Below, piece by piece: positions 9,281 through 18,501 of a DNA stretch of 64,000 nt; the first letter of the stretch is position 1, and each line of letters starts with the position of its first letter. The notes beneath the pieces were generated by a model. It saw nothing but the letters and a program-made list of their open reading frames with translations. It did not search any database and was not told the DNA's origin. Source of the DNA: Sphingopyxis solisilvae (GTDB lineage Bacteria > Pseudomonadota > Alphaproteobacteria > Sphingomonadales > Sphingomonadaceae); assembly GCF_015475875.1 (NCBI RefSeq), contig NZ_JADKYM010000004.1, positions 62,001 through 126,000 of the forward strand, written 5' to 3'. The position numbers were made by a program, and so were the translations under genes.

Positions 9281-9691
9281 ATGAAAATTGGCGAACTTTC
9301 GCGTGCAACGGGGGCGAACATCGAAACCATCCGTTATTACGAGCGCATCGGCCTGTTGCCGCAGCCCGCGCGCACGCGGGCCAATTATCGCGACTATGGC
9401 GACCCGCACCGCGCGCGGCTGACCTTTGTGCGCCATTCGCGCGAACTGGGCTTCACCATCGAAGAAATTCGCTCGCTGCTCGACCTGTCCGACGATCCGG
9501 GGCGCGATTGCGGCGAGGCCGACCGCATTGCGAGCCGCCACCTGGCACAGGTCGAGGAAAAGATCGCGCAGCTCACGCTGCTCCGCAACGAGCTGACGCG
9601 CATCGTCGGGCGCTGTCGCGGCGGGGCCGCCGCCGATTGCCGCGTGATCGAGGCGCTGGGCGATCATGGCCGATGTGCGGGGGCGCACTGA
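9281..9691 (+). CDS. MerR-family heavy-metal sensor (CadR/PbrR/ZntR type)
   Basis: 136 aa. The N-terminal MerR HTH is MKIGELSRATGANIETIRYY. A dimerisation helix follows at about residues 80-110. Cysteines at 77, 111 and 119 match the metal-site spacing of Cd/Pb-type sensors, and a fourth is at 131. The gene starts 7 bp after the operator dyad, so it is probably autoregulated as well as controlling the divergent CDF gene. Which metal it senses (Cd, Pb, Zn or Co) cannot be fixed from sequence. Confidence 0.92.
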   Translation: MKIGELSRATGANIETIRYYERIGLLPQPARTRANYRDYGDPHRARLTFVRHSRELGFTIEEIRSLLDLSDDPGRDCGEADRIASRHLAQVEEKIAQLTLLRNELTRIVGRCRGGAAADCRVIEALGDHGRCAGAH

Positions 9692-9740
9692 CGATCTCGC
9701 TCGTCGTCATTGCAAGCGCAGCGATATCGAAAATAGGAAA

Positions 9741-10096
9741 AGGTGGGACGATTCTGTTGCCCGGCTCGTCCCCAGCCGCTGGTATCCGATTCTGTTGCCC
9801 GGTTCGGTCCGAACCGCGTTCTATTTGTCTAACCTTAGGCCGTGAGGCTTATCGGTTAGGCAGCCAGAGCGAGTGCTTCGTTATCGTTAGCACCTATTGG
9901 TTTTGAGCCTTGAACGGGTTACTCAGCCCGGAAGAAAATATCGTCTTTGAACACACGTCGATCCTGGTTCGGCCCCGTCAGAAGCCCGCGCCGCGGTTGC
10001 AAGCACGGGTTTGTGGTGGAGCCGCCGGGTACTGCCCCCGGGTCCGCTGTGTCTATTCCACGACACCATTTATCCTCATAGTCGGCCGAAACCGAC
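9741..10096 (-). ncRNA. ssrA: ssrA, two-piece (circularly permuted) alphaproteobacterial tmRNA
   Basis: On the minus strand the acceptor piece comes first, from about 10096 to 10014. It ends in CGGCTCC-ACCA, with CCA at 10014-10016. An intervening segment (10013-9977) follows, which is removed in this class. The coding piece starts GGGGCCG at 9976; these 7 bases pair with the acceptor 3' side. The tag ORF at 9891-9856 encodes ANDNEALALAA then TAA. A stem GGGACGA/TCGTCCC followed by T residues ends the gene near 9741. A -10-like TATATA lies at 10103-10108. tmRNA rescues stalled ribosomes and tags the nascent chain for proteolysis. Confidence 0.95.
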
Positions 10097-10162
10097 CCCC
10101 CTTATATAGGATGAAGGTCCGCGGAATAAAAGGGTGGCCCGACGCACGCCTCGAAAAAGCGA

Positions 10163-10579
10163 CTATTTCCGGCGGAGTTCGTCGCGAATTTCGGAGAGAA
10201 GTTCGACTTCGGTTGGGCCGGCGGGCGCGTCCGGTTCCTTGCGGACCATCCGGTTCACCGTGCGAACGAGCAGGAAAATGATGAAGGCGAGGATCAGGAA
10301 ATTGATCGTTGCGGTAATGAAGGCACCATAGCCGAACATCGCGACGCCCGCCTCTTTCAGCGCGGCATAATCCGTCGCCGCGACGCCCTCGGGCACCGGG
10401 CCGAGGCGGATAAACATGTTGGAGAAATCGACCCCGCCGAAAATCGCACCGACGACCGGCATGATGACGTCTTCGGTCAGCGACTTGGTGATGGTCGCGA
10501 ATGCGCCGCCGATGATGACGCCGACCGCCAGGTCGATGACGTTGCCGCGCGCGATAAATTCCTTGAACTCTGACAGCAT
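10163..10579 (-). CDS. mscL: Large-conductance mechanosensitive channel MscL
   Basis: 138 aa, typical length. The amphipathic N-terminus [24 protein letters not shown] leads into TM1 with the pore-lining glycines and valines. TM2 is at about residues 83-107, and a charged cytoplasmic helix ends [13 protein letters not shown]. It is an inner-membrane emergency valve for hypo-osmotic shock. It stands alone between ssrA and the divergent lemA operon. Confidence 0.97.
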   Translation of the reverse strand: MLSEFKEFIARGNVIDLAVGVIIGGAFATITKSLTEDVIMPVVGAIFGGVDFSNMFIRLGPVPEGVAATDYAALKEAGVAMFGYGAFITATINFLILAFIIFLLVRTVNRMVRKEPDAPAGPTEVELLSEIRDELRRK

Positions 10580-10701
10580 GTTGCCGCTCCCCGGCTGGTT
10601 GATCTTGCCCGGTCACGGTGCCGCGACGATTGCACAAAGGCAAGCAGCTTCCTATTATGTGTATTGTTGCGGCAAAACGCCGCCGGAGGGAGTTTTTGAC
10701 C

Positions 10702-11298
10702 ATGACCACTCGTACTGCCCGCTGGCTGATCCTGCCGGTTGCCGCGATGAGCCTGTCCGCCTGCGGCATCAACAGCGTTCCCACAAAGGAAGAGGCCGCG
10801 AAGGCAAAATGGGCCAATGTCGAGGCCGCGTATCAGCGCCGCGCCGACCTGATCCCCAACCTCGTCGAAACCGCCAAGGGCGCATCGCAGATCGAGCGAT
10901 CGACACTGGAGGGCGTCATTCAGGCGCGCGCGTCGGCGACACAGGTCAAGCTGTCCACCGACGACCTTGACGATCCCGCCAAGGTTCAGGCGTTCCAGCA
11001 GGCGCAGGGCCAGGTGACCGGCGCGCTCAGCCGTCTGCTCGCCACGGTCGAAGCATATCCCACCCTCGCCAGCCAGCAGCGCTTTGCCGACCTGATGACC
11101 CAGCTCGAGGGGACCGAAAACCGGATCAATGTAACGGTTCAGGATTATAATGGCGCGGTGCAGGACTATAACACGACGATCCGCACCTTCCCCGACATCA
11201 TCGGCGCAAAAATCGTCCATGGCGCCAAGCCGATGACGCCGTATCGTGCGGTGACGCCGAACGCCAATCAGGCGCCGAAGGTCGATTTCGGACAATAA
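10702..11298 (+). CDS. LemA-family lipoprotein
   Basis: 198 aa from ATG 10702, preceded by GGAGGG. It has a signal peptide with lipobox LSAC, so it is a membrane-anchored lipoprotein. The LemA core starts at WANVEAAYQRRADLIPNLVETAKG and includes the long helical bundle through YNTTIRTFPDIIG. The exact function of LemA proteins is unknown. It heads a three-gene operon with two TPM-domain proteins; the next start codon follows its stop by one base. Confidence 0.93.
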   Translation: MTTRTARWLILPVAAMSLSACGINSVPTKEEAAKAKWANVEAAYQRRADLIPNLVETAKGASQIERSTLEGVIQARASATQVKLSTDDLDDPAKVQAFQQAQGQVTGALSRLLATVEAYPTLASQQRFADLMTQLEGTENRINVTVQDYNGAVQDYNTTIRTFPDIIGAKIVHGAKPMTPYRAVTPNANQAPKVDFGQ

Positions 11299-11299
11299 G

Positions 11300-12136
11300 G
11301 TGAACGCACCCACCCTGTTGAAAACCCTGGCAACGGCGGTCCTTTCCGGACTGCTGTTGCTGTCGATGCCCGTTACCGCGCAAACTTTTCCCAAGCTGGC
11401 GGGCAACCCCGTCGTCGACCAGGCCGACATCATCCCCGCGGCCGAAGAAGCGGCGCTCAATGCGCAGTTGCTCGAGCTCGAAAAGACCACCGGGCACCAG
11501 CTGGTCGTCGCGACCGTCAGCGATCTCGAGGGTCGCGACGTCGCCGACTATGGCTATCGACTGGGCCGCGAATGGCAGATCGGCGACGCGGAACGGGACG
11601 ACGGCGTCGTCTTTCTGATCGCGCCGAACGAGCGCCGGATGAGCATTTCGGTCGGTTACGGGCTGGAACCGGTGCTGACCGACGCGCTGTCGGGACGGAT
11701 CATCCGCGACACGGTGACCCCGCTGTTCAAGGCGGGCGACATGCCGGGAGGCATCAAGGCAGGGGTCGATGCGATCGCCGAGCAGATCCAGCTGCCGCCC
11801 GAAGAGGCGCAGGCGCGCGCCGCGGCCGCAGCGGCGAAAGACCGCGCACGCGCCAAGGACGGCAATTTCGGCGGCCTGTTCTTTCTCGGCTTTATCATCC
11901 TGATATTTTTCATCATCCCCTGGCTGACCAGCCGCGCCAATCGCGGCAAGAAACGGCGCAAGAAACGCGGCGCCTGGGACGCCCCGATCATCATCTGGGG
12001 CGGCGGCGACTGGGGCGGCGGTGGCGGCGGATCGTCATGGGGCGGTGGATCGTCGTGGGGCGGTGGCGGCGGCTTCGGCGGCTTTTCGGGTGGCGGCGGT
12101 TCGTTCGGGGGCGGCGGCGCCTCTGGCGGCTGGTAG
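11300..12136 (+). CDS. TPM-domain (YgcG-like) membrane protein with glycine-rich tail
   Basis: 278 aa from GTG 11300. A signal peptide (residues 1-27, ending VTAQ) is followed by a TPM domain (VVDQADIIPAAEE to about residue 160). A single membrane segment follows near residues 195-212 (FFLGFIILIFFIIPWL), then a basic stretch KKRRKKR and a Gly/Ser/Trp-rich tail of about 45 residues. The low-complexity tail is typical of YgcG-type proteins. The LemA-TPM pairing is widespread and suggests a joint envelope function. Confidence 0.9.
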   Translation: MNAPTLLKTLATAVLSGLLLLSMPVTAQTFPKLAGNPVVDQADIIPAAEEAALNAQLLELEKTTGHQLVVATVSDLEGRDVADYGYRLGREWQIGDAERDDGVVFLIAPNERRMSISVGYGLEPVLTDALSGRIIRDTVTPLFKAGDMPGGIKAGVDAIAEQIQLPPEEAQARAAAAAAKDRARAKDGNFGGLFFLGFIILIFFIIPWLTSRANRGKKRRKKRGAWDAPIIIWGGGDWGGGGGGSSWGGGSSWGGGGGFGGFSGGGGSFGGGGASGGW

Positions 12137-12148
12137 GGAGCAGCGACG

Positions 12149-12835
12149 ATGCCCGGCAAAATCAACCATGTCAGCGAAGCCGACCATGCGATCGTGACCG
12201 CGGCAGTCGCCGCCGCCGAGGCGCAGACGAGTGGCGAGATCGTCACGGTGATCGCGGCGCAATCGGATGATTATGACGATGTCGCGCTGCTGTGGGCGAG
12301 CGCGGCCGCCTTTGTCGCGATGTCGGCGGTCGCCCTGTTCCCCGATTTCTTTCGCGGCATTTACGACATGCTGACCGGCGGCTGGGGGCATGAACTGACG
12401 GCGAACCAGTGGCTCGGCACGGTGATCGCATTCGGTGCCGCCAAATGGATCGGGGTGTGGCTGATCCTGCTGTGGCGCCCGCTGCGCCTGTGGCTGACCC
12501 CGCGCGCGATTCTGGCCCAGCGCGTGCGCGCCCGCGCGGTCAAGCTGTTCCGCGTCGGCGCGGAGTCGAAAACGATCGGCCGGACCGGGGTGCTGCTGTT
12601 CGTCAGTCTGGCCGAACACCGCGCCGACATCGTCGCCGACGAGACGATCGCGGCCAAGGTTTCACCCGAGGTCTGGGGCGACGCGATGGCGGCGTTGATC
12701 GAGCATGTGCGCCGTGGCCGCCCCGGCGAAGGCATGGCCGCCGCCGTGACGCAGATGGGCGTCGTGCTGGCCGAGCATTTCCCGAAGGGTGATGACAATC
12801 CCAACGAACTGCCCGACCGGCTGATCGAGATTTAG
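12149..12835 (+). CDS. Second TPM-domain protein
   Basis: 228 aa. The N-terminal HAIVTAAVAAAEAQTSGEIV and C-terminal VSLAEHRADIVADETIAAKV are the two halves of a TPM domain, split by two membrane segments (about 52-72 and 92-112). Third gene of the lemA operon, 12 bp after the previous stop. Its TAG stop (12833-12835) falls exactly on the boundary of the adjacent MITE-like element: TA is the putative target duplication and G the first base of the terminal repeat. The insertion may thus have set the present C-terminus. Confidence 0.88.
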   Translation: MPGKINHVSEADHAIVTAAVAAAEAQTSGEIVTVIAAQSDDYDDVALLWASAAAFVAMSAVALFPDFFRGIYDMLTGGWGHELTANQWLGTVIAFGAAKWIGVWLILLWRPLRLWLTPRAILAQRVRARAVKLFRVGAESKTIGRTGVLLFVSLAEHRADIVADETIAAKVSPEVWGDAMAALIEHVRRGRPGEGMAAAVTQMGVVLAEHFPKGDDNPNELPDRLIEI

Positions 12836-13098
12836 GGTCAGGACCCATTAATTCCGCGATCGAGGTTTGCAGCGATTTTGCTCAGGGCGAGGAGAAAGGG
12901 CGCAGGAATATGATTATATTTCCAGACTTTTCGACGCTGTCATGGGCAAAATCGGTCAAATCCCGAAGGGACGTCGAAATGGCTTCGATCTCGAACCTTC
13001 GCGGCCTTGCGGGTAGCGATGCTACCCGCTGCATCCGCCAAGGCCCGATATCTTCGCCATTTCGACGCCTCGAACGTGGAATTAATGAGTCCTGACCC
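12835..13098. mobile_element. 264-bp MITE-like element with 21-bp terminal inverted repeats and TA duplication
   Basis: The left end begins GGGTCAGGAC at 12835 and the right end finishes GTCCTGACCC at 13098. The inverted match extends over about 21 bases with one mismatch. TA flanks both sides (12833-12834 and 13099-13100), as expected for an IS630/Tc1-mariner-type target duplication. The interior has no transposase ORF but holds smaller palindromes, for example GCGGGTAGCGATGCTACCCGC-like pairing near 13010-13032. Non-autonomous element, inferred from structure alone. Confidence 0.75.
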
Positions 13099-13108
13099 TA
13101 AGCGCGCC

Positions 13109-13657
13109 ATGACCCGCCCCGCACCCGACGACCCCGTCGAAACGCGGTGGGAAGGCCGCTTCATCACGGTCAGGCAACAAGGGACGTGGGAATATGTCTC
13201 GCGCTCGCGGGGCATCCATGCCGCGGTGATCCTGGCGATCGACGATGCGGCGGACGGACGCCATGTCCTGTTGGTCGAGCAATATCGGGTGCCGATGGGC
13301 AAGAACTGCCTCGAATTGCCGGCGGGCTTGGTGGGTGACGAAAGCGCGGGCGAAGCGGTGGAAATGGCCGCCGCGCGGGAACTGGCAGAAGAAACCGGCT
13401 ATCGCGCCGCGCGCTGGCGGACGGTCGGGGAATTTTACAGCTCGCCGGGGATGGTCAGCGAGAGCTTTACGTTGCTGGTCGCGACGGGGCTGGCGAAGGT
13501 CGGCGACGGCGGCGGGGTCGCGGGCGAGGATATTGTCGTCCACTGCGTGCCGCTCGCGGAAGTTGCCGAATTCGTTGCCGCGAAGCGCGCCGAAGGGTGC
13601 GGAATCGACGTGCGGGTGGCGATGCTGCTGAGCGGTGGGCTGCTCGCGGCGCTCTAA
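13109..13657 (+). CDS. NUDIX hydrolase, ADP-ribose pyrophosphatase-like
   Basis: 182 aa from ATG 13109, 9 bp after the MITE flank; an in-frame ATG at 13007 lies inside the MITE and is unlikely. The Nudix box is complete (G-x5-E-x7-REL-x-EE-x-G), from GDESAGE to RELAEETGY. The upstream LELPAGLVGDE is the ADP-ribose pyrophosphatase (NudF-like) signature. It would hydrolyse ADP-ribose to AMP and ribose-5-phosphate. It ends 4 bp inside the convergent rhomboid gene. Confidence 0.88.
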   Translation: MTRPAPDDPVETRWEGRFITVRQQGTWEYVSRSRGIHAAVILAIDDAADGRHVLLVEQYRVPMGKNCLELPAGLVGDESAGEAVEMAAARELAEETGYRAARWRTVGEFYSSPGMVSESFTLLVATGLAKVGDGGGVAGEDIVVHCVPLAEVAEFVAAKRAEGCGIDVRVAMLLSGGLLAAL

Positions 13658-14289
13658 CGCGCGCCGAAGCGCCAGCGCAGCAGCGGGCGGGCGAGCAACA
13701 GGCCGGCGAGAAAGCCGCCGACATGCGCCCAGATCGCGATCGCGCCGAAGCCGCCGCCACCCGCGAAGCCGATCAGCAGCTGGAGCCCGATCCATGCCGC
13801 GGCGAGCCACAGCGCGCGCACCCAATGCGCCGGGATCGGCCCGATCGCCGGTGTCTGGCTGCGGCTGAAAATCAGCGCGAACACCGCGATCAAAGCCGAG
13901 ATCGCGCCGCTGGCGCCGATCATCGGCACCGCCGAGGCGGGATCGGACAGAAATTGCGCCAGCGCCCCGGCATAGGCACCGGCAACGAGCAGCACCGCCA
14001 TCGCCCTCGCCCCCAGCGGCGCTTCGAGCTGGCGCCCGACAAACAGCAGGATGATGACGTTGAAGACGAGATGCAGCACGCCGCCGTGGAGGAATGCCGA
14101 CGACAGCGGGGTGAGCGCAAAGGGAACCATCGCCCCCGGCGGCAGGATCAGCTCATGCCCGAGGCGCGCGGGAACAAAGCCCGCGCGCACGATCGCGTCG
14201 ATCTGGAACCCGGTGATCGCCAGCAGGATGTGCAGGACGACGCAGGCCAGCGCATAGCCCGTGACCAGCGGCGCGTCCTGCGGCTTCAT
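13654..14289 (-). CDS. Rhomboid-family intramembrane serine protease
   Basis: 211 aa from ATG 14289; a TTG at 14298 would add three residues. About six membrane helices. LHGGVLHLVFN holds the HxxxN of helix 2. The nucleophile serine is in GASGAISAL and the partner histidine is in WAHVGGFLAG, so the catalytic dyad is intact. It cleaves transmembrane substrates at the inner membrane; the targets are unknown. It follows greA by 13 bp on the same strand. Confidence 0.92.
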   Translation of the reverse strand: MKPQDAPLVTGYALACVVLHILLAITGFQIDAIVRAGFVPARLGHELILPPGAMVPFALTPLSSAFLHGGVLHLVFNVIILLFVGRQLEAPLGARAMAVLLVAGAYAGALAQFLSDPASAVPMIGASGAISALIAVFALIFSRSQTPAIGPIPAHWVRALWLAAAWIGLQLLIGFAGGGGFGAIAIWAHVGGFLAGLLLARPLLRWRFGAR

Positions 14290-14302
14290 CGCCGGCAACC
14301 CA

Positions 14303-14779
14303 TCAGATGAATTCGATCTTGGTCACCAGATAATATTTGTCGCCCGCGGGCACGGTGACCTCGATCTCGTCGTCGATGCGGCGGCCGATCAGCGCGCGGC
14401 CGAGCGGCGAGTTATAGCTGATCTTGCCGTCCTTGGCGTCGGCCTCGGCCTGGCCGACGATCTGGTAGCGCACCGGCTTGTCGTCCTCGTCGGCAAGCGT
14501 CACGGTCGCGCCGAACACGATGCGGTCGCCCGACAATGTCGTCGGGTCGATGACCTGCGCGCGCGAAAGCTTGTCTTCCAGATCGCCGATCGTCGCTTCG
14601 ACCTGGCCCTGGCGTTCCTTGGCGGCGTGATATTCGGCATTTTCCGAAAGGTCGCCGTGCGCGCGCGCTTCCTCGATCGCATCGACGATCAGCGGTCGCT
14701 CGGCCTTGAGCGCCGCGAGTTGCGCGGTCAGCTTCTCATAGCCTTCCTGCAGCATCGGTACCTTTTCAACGCTTGCCAT
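14303..14779 (-). CDS. greA: Transcription elongation factor GreA
   Basis: 158 aa from ATG 14779. The N-terminal coiled coil runs from [15 protein letters not shown] to about residue 75 and has the acidic tip [13 protein letters not shown]. The C-terminal FKBP-like domain ends [10 protein letters not shown]. GreA enters the RNA polymerase secondary channel and stimulates cleavage of backtracked RNA. It lies 96 bp after carB on the same strand. Confidence 0.97.
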   Translation of the reverse strand: MASVEKVPMLQEGYEKLTAQLAALKAERPLIVDAIEEARAHGDLSENAEYHAAKERQGQVEATIGDLEDKLSRAQVIDPTTLSGDRIVFGATVTLADEDDKPVRYQIVGQAEADAKDGKISYNSPLGRALIGRRIDDEIEVTVPAGDKYYLVTKIEFI

Positions 14780-14875
14780 TATCCTGTTGTCCTTCGTCAA
14801 TAATCCACCGCCAGCGAAACTTCGCCGGGGCGGCTGAGCCGCTTATCCGTAATGTCGGGGAGGTGGAGCGGTCCT

Positions 14876-17800
14876 TCAATAATAGTCTTGAAGCGGCTTT
14901 ACTTCAAGAGAGTGCGCGCGCAGCGCCCCGATCGCATGGGTCGCGGCGTCGCTGCCCGCCGCCGTCGTGTAATAAGCGACGTCGCCGGCGAGCGCCGAGG
15001 CCCGGATCGACTGCGAATCCTGGAGCGATTGCCAGCCCTCGGTGGTGTTGAAGATCAGCTGGACGTCGCCGTCCTTGATCCGGTCGACGATATGCGGACG
15101 GCCTTCGGCAACCTTGTTGACGCGCTCGACCTCGATCCCCGCGCTGGCCAGATAATCGGCGGTGCCGCCGGTCGCGATCACCCGCCAGCCCCAGTCGGTC
15201 AGGCGGCGAACGGGGTCGATGATGCGCGGCTTGTCGCTGTCCTTGACCGACACGAACACGCGGCCGGTTGTCGGCAAACGATCGCCCGCGCCAAGCTGCG
15301 CTTTTGCGAAGGCGAGGTTGAAATTGCTATCGATTCCCATGACTTCGCCGGTGGACTTCATCTCGGGCGACAGCACCGGATCGGTGCCGGGGAAGCGCGC
15401 GAAGGGGAACACCGCTTCCTTGACCGCGACATGCTGGATGTCGCGGTTGATCTTGGGCAGGTCGGCCAGCTTCTCGCCCGCCATCACCCGCGCGGCGATC
15501 TTGGCGATCGGCGAGCCGACGGCCTTGGCCACGAACGGCACGGTGCGGCTCGCGCGCGGATTGACCTCGATCAGATAGACCTCGTCGCCCTTGACCGCGA
15601 ACTGGATGTTCATGAGCCCGCGGACTTCGAGCGCGCGCGCGAGCAATTCGGTCTGGCGCTCGATCTCGGCGATGATTGCGGGCGACAGGCTGTAGGGCGG
15701 GATCGAACAGGCGCTGTCGCCCGAATGGACGCCGGCTTCCTCGATATGCTGGAGCACCCCCGCGACGACCACGTCGGTCCCGTCGCACAAGGCATCGACA
15801 TCGACCTCGATCGCGTCGCGCAAATAGCGGTCGATCAGCACCGGCGAATCGCCCGACACCTGCACCGCGGTCTCGATGTAATTTTCCAGCTGCGCCTGAT
15901 CGTCGACAATCTCCATCGCGCGTCCGCCGAGCACGTAGGAGGGACGCGTCAGCACCGGATAGCCGATGCGCGTCGCGACCGCGATCGCCTCTTCGCGGCT
16001 GCGCGCGATGCCGTTTTCGGGCTGTTTGAGGCCGAGCTTGTTGACCAGCGCCGCAAAGCGTTCGCGGTCCTCGGCCAGGTCGATCGCGTCGGGCGAGGTG
16101 CCGAGGATCGGGATGCCGGCCTCGGCGAGCGCCTGCGCCAGCTTCAACGGGGTCTGGCCACCGAACTGGACGATCACGCCGACCAGCGTGCCCTTCGACT
16201 GTTCGACGGCCAGGATTTCCAGCACATCTTCGGCGGTCAGCGGCTCGAAGTAGAGGCGGTCGGACGTATCATAATCGGTGCTCACCGTTTCCGGGTTGCA
16301 GTTGATCATGATCGTTTCATAGCCAGCCTCTTCGAGCGCGAAGCAGGCGTGGCAACAGCAATAATCGAACTCAATCCCCTGCCCGATCCGGTTCGGACCA
16401 CCGCCGAGAATGACGATCTTTTTGCGCTCGCTCGGGTTCGCCTCGCACTCGGGCTCGCCAAAGGTCGGGGCTTCGTAGGTCGAGTAGAGATAGGGGGTCT
16501 TGGCCTGAAATTCGGCGGCGCAGGTGTCGATCGTCTTGAACACCGGGCGGACGCCGAGCTTGTGGCGAAGCTGGCGGACCTCCATTTCGGTGACGCCGCC
16601 GGTCATTGCTTTCACTGCTTCGTGGATCAGCCCGCTGCCGCGCGCTGTCGCAGTGCGCGCGCCTGCCGGCAGGTTGGCCGATTGCAGCGCCAGATAGGCG
16701 AGCCTTTTGTCCGAAAAGCCCATCGCCTTCAGACGGCGCAGTCCCGCCGCGTCGCGCGGCAGGCCGTCGCGGCAGATTTCCTCCTCTGCGGCGACGATCT
16801 CGGCGATGCGTTCGAGGAACCACATGTCGTACCCGGCGATGCGGTTGATTTCGGCAAGGCCCAGCCCCTCGCGGATCGCCTGCGCGGCGATCAGCAGCCG
16901 GTCGGGCGTGCGCTGCGCCAGTTCGCTGCGCAGCTGATCGTGGGTCGCGCCCTTCAGCCGATCGACGAAGTTGAAGCCCGACAGACCGGTTTCCAGCCCG
17001 CGCAGCGCCTTCTGCATGCTCTCATGGATGTTGCGGCCGATCGCCATCACCTCGCCGACCGATTTCATCGCGGTCGACAGCACCGCCTCGGCGCCTTTGA
17101 ATTTCTCGAAGGCGAAGCGCGGGATTTTGGTGACGACATAATCGATCGTCGGTTCGAACGACGCCGGGGTGACCCCGGTGATGTCGTTCATGATCTCGTC
17201 GAGCGTGTAACCGACTGCCAGCTTCGCCGCGACCTTGGCGATCGGGAAGCCGGTCGCTTTCGACGCGAGCGCCGACGAGCGCGACACGCGCGGGTTCATC
17301 TCGATCACGATCAGGCGACCGTCCTTGGGGTTGACCGCGAACTGGACGTTCGACCCGCCCGTTTCGACCCCGATCTCGCGCAGCACCGCGATGCTGGCGT
17401 TGCGCATGATCTGATATTCCTTGTCGGTCAGCGTCAGCGCGGGGGCGACGGTGATGCTGTCGCCGGTATGCACGCCCATCGGATCGACATTTTCGATCGA
17501 GCAGATGATGATGCAATTGTCCTTGCGGTCGCGCACCACCTCCATCTCATATTCTTTCCAGCCGAGGAGCGATTCCTCGATCAGGACTTCGGTGGTCGGC
17601 GAGGCGATCAGGCCGCCGCGGACGATCTGCTCGAACTCCTCGCGGTTATACGCGATGCCGCCGCCGGTACCGCCCAAGGTGAAGGACGGGCGGATGATCG
17701 AGGGCAGCCCGGTGCGTTCGAGCACCGCAAACGCCTCGTCGAGCGTGTGCGCGACGCCGCTACGCGCGCTTTCCAGCCCGATCTTGTCCATCGCGTCGCG

Positions 17801-18196
17801 GAACTTCTGCCGGTCCTCGGCCTTGTCGATCGCCTCGGCATCGGCGCCGATCATTTCGACGCCATATTTGGTCAGCGTGCCGTCGTTGAACAAGGCGAGC
17901 GCGGTGTTGAGCGCGGTCTGCCCGCCCATCGTCGGCAGCACGGCATCGGGGCGTTCCTTCGCGATGATCTTCGCGACGATCTCGGGGGTGATCGGCTCGA
18001 CATAGGTCGCGTCGGCGAGATCGGGATCGGTCATGATCGTCGCCGGGTTGGAGTTGACGAGGACGATGCGATAGCCCTCCTCCTTCAGCGCCTTGATCGC
18101 CTGCGTCCCCGAATAGTCGAACTCGCACGCCTGACCGATAACGATCGGGCCGGCGCCGATGACGAGGATGGATTGGATGTCGGTTCTTTTGGGCAT
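14876..18196 (-). CDS. carB: Carbamoyl-phosphate synthase large subunit
   Basis: 1106 aa from ATG 18196 ([20 protein letters not shown]). Two homologous ATP-grasp halves are visible, the first for carboxyphosphate and the second beginning [20 protein letters not shown] near residue 575. The C-terminal MGS-like allosteric domain has [35 protein letters not shown]. It makes carbamoyl phosphate for arginine and pyrimidine synthesis with CarA. Its start overlaps the stop of the small lipoprotein gene (TAATG), so carA, the lipoprotein gene and carB are one transcription unit. Confidence 0.98.
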   Translation of the reverse strand: MPKRTDIQSILVIGAGPIVIGQACEFDYSGTQAIKALKEEGYRIVLVNSNPATIMTDPDLADATYVEPITPEIVAKIIAKERPDAVLPTMGGQTALNTALALFNDGTLTKYGVEMIGADAEAIDKAEDRQKFRDAMDKIGLESARSGVAHTLDEAFAVLERTGLPSIIRPSFTLGGTGGGIAYNREEFEQIVRGGLIASPTTEVLIEESLLGWKEYEMEVVRDRKDNCIIICSIENVDPMGVHTGDSITVAPALTLTDKEYQIMRNASIAVLREIGVETGGSNVQFAVNPKDGRLIVIEMNPRVSRSSALASKATGFPIAKVAAKLAVGYTLDEIMNDITGVTPASFEPTIDYVVTKIPRFAFEKFKGAEAVLSTAMKSVGEVMAIGRNIHESMQKALRGLETGLSGFNFVDRLKGATHDQLRSELAQRTPDRLLIAAQAIREGLGLAEINRIAGYDMWFLERIAEIVAAEEEICRDGLPRDAAGLRRLKAMGFSDKRLAYLALQSANLPAGARTATARGSGLIHEAVKAMTGGVTEMEVRQLRHKLGVRPVFKTIDTCAAEFQAKTPYLYSTYEAPTFGEPECEANPSERKKIVILGGGPNRIGQGIEFDYCCCHACFALEEAGYETIMINCNPETVSTDYDTSDRLYFEPLTAEDVLEILAVEQSKGTLVGVIVQFGGQTPLKLAQALAEAGIPILGTSPDAIDLAEDRERFAALVNKLGLKQPENGIARSREEAIAVATRIGYPVLTRPSYVLGGRAMEIVDDQAQLENYIETAVQVSGDSPVLIDRYLRDAIEVDVDALCDGTDVVVAGVLQHIEEAGVHSGDSACSIPPYSLSPAIIAEIERQTELLARALEVRGLMNIQFAVKGDEVYLIEVNPRASRTVPFVAKAVGSPIAKIAARVMAGEKLADLPKINRDIQHVAVKEAVFPFARFPGTDPVLSPEMKSTGEVMGIDSNFNLAFAKAQLGAGDRLPTTGRVFVSVKDSDKPRIIDPVRRLTDWGWRVIATGGTADYLASAGIEVERVNKVAEGRPHIVDRIKDGDVQLIFNTTEGWQSLQDSQSIRASALAGDVAYYTTAAGSDAATHAIGALRAHSLEVKPLQDYY

Positions 18197-18501
18197 TATT
18201 TTTGTTCTTCTGCTGCGTATGCTTCGTTGCCGACGAAGCCGAGTTTGATGTGGTCTGCGAATTCGGGCTTCTTCAGCTCTCGAAACACGCACTCAATCGT
18301 TTCGTATTTTGCATCGGATGCCGGCATCACGGCGACCAAGTTATCACTATTAAGTTTCAAGGTACCCGGCTTTACACCGCACTGCGTCTCCACACGCACC
18401 AGCCCAGCTTTCAGCCTATCCGCTTGGGAATCTGCTGGACTCGTGGCGCATCCCGTCAACAGCAGAACGGACATGATTGTCGGAACGGCGCGGGCAATCA
18501 C
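18196..18501 (-). CDS. Small lipoprotein of unknown function between carA and carB
   Basis: 101 aa. Signal peptide [21 protein letters not shown], with lipobox LLTGC, so the mature protein is an 83-residue lipoprotein. Two further cysteines (TQCGVK and IECVFR) could form a disulfide. No domain is recognised. Its ATG overlaps the carA stop by 4 bp (ATGA) and its TAA overlaps the carB start, so it is translationally locked into the car operon. Local composition is less GC-rich than the flanking car genes, which suggests a later insertion. Confidence 0.8.
   Translation of the reverse strand: MIARAVPTIMSVLLLTGCATSPADSQADRLKAGLVRVETQCGVKPGTLKLNSDNLVAVMPASDAKYETIECVFRELKKPEFADHIKLGFVGNEAYAAEEQK

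Noticed and set aside
12910-13095. A 61-codon frame inside the MITE-like element
   Set aside because: It lies wholly within the non-coding palindromic element, has no ribosome site and includes the terminal repeat.
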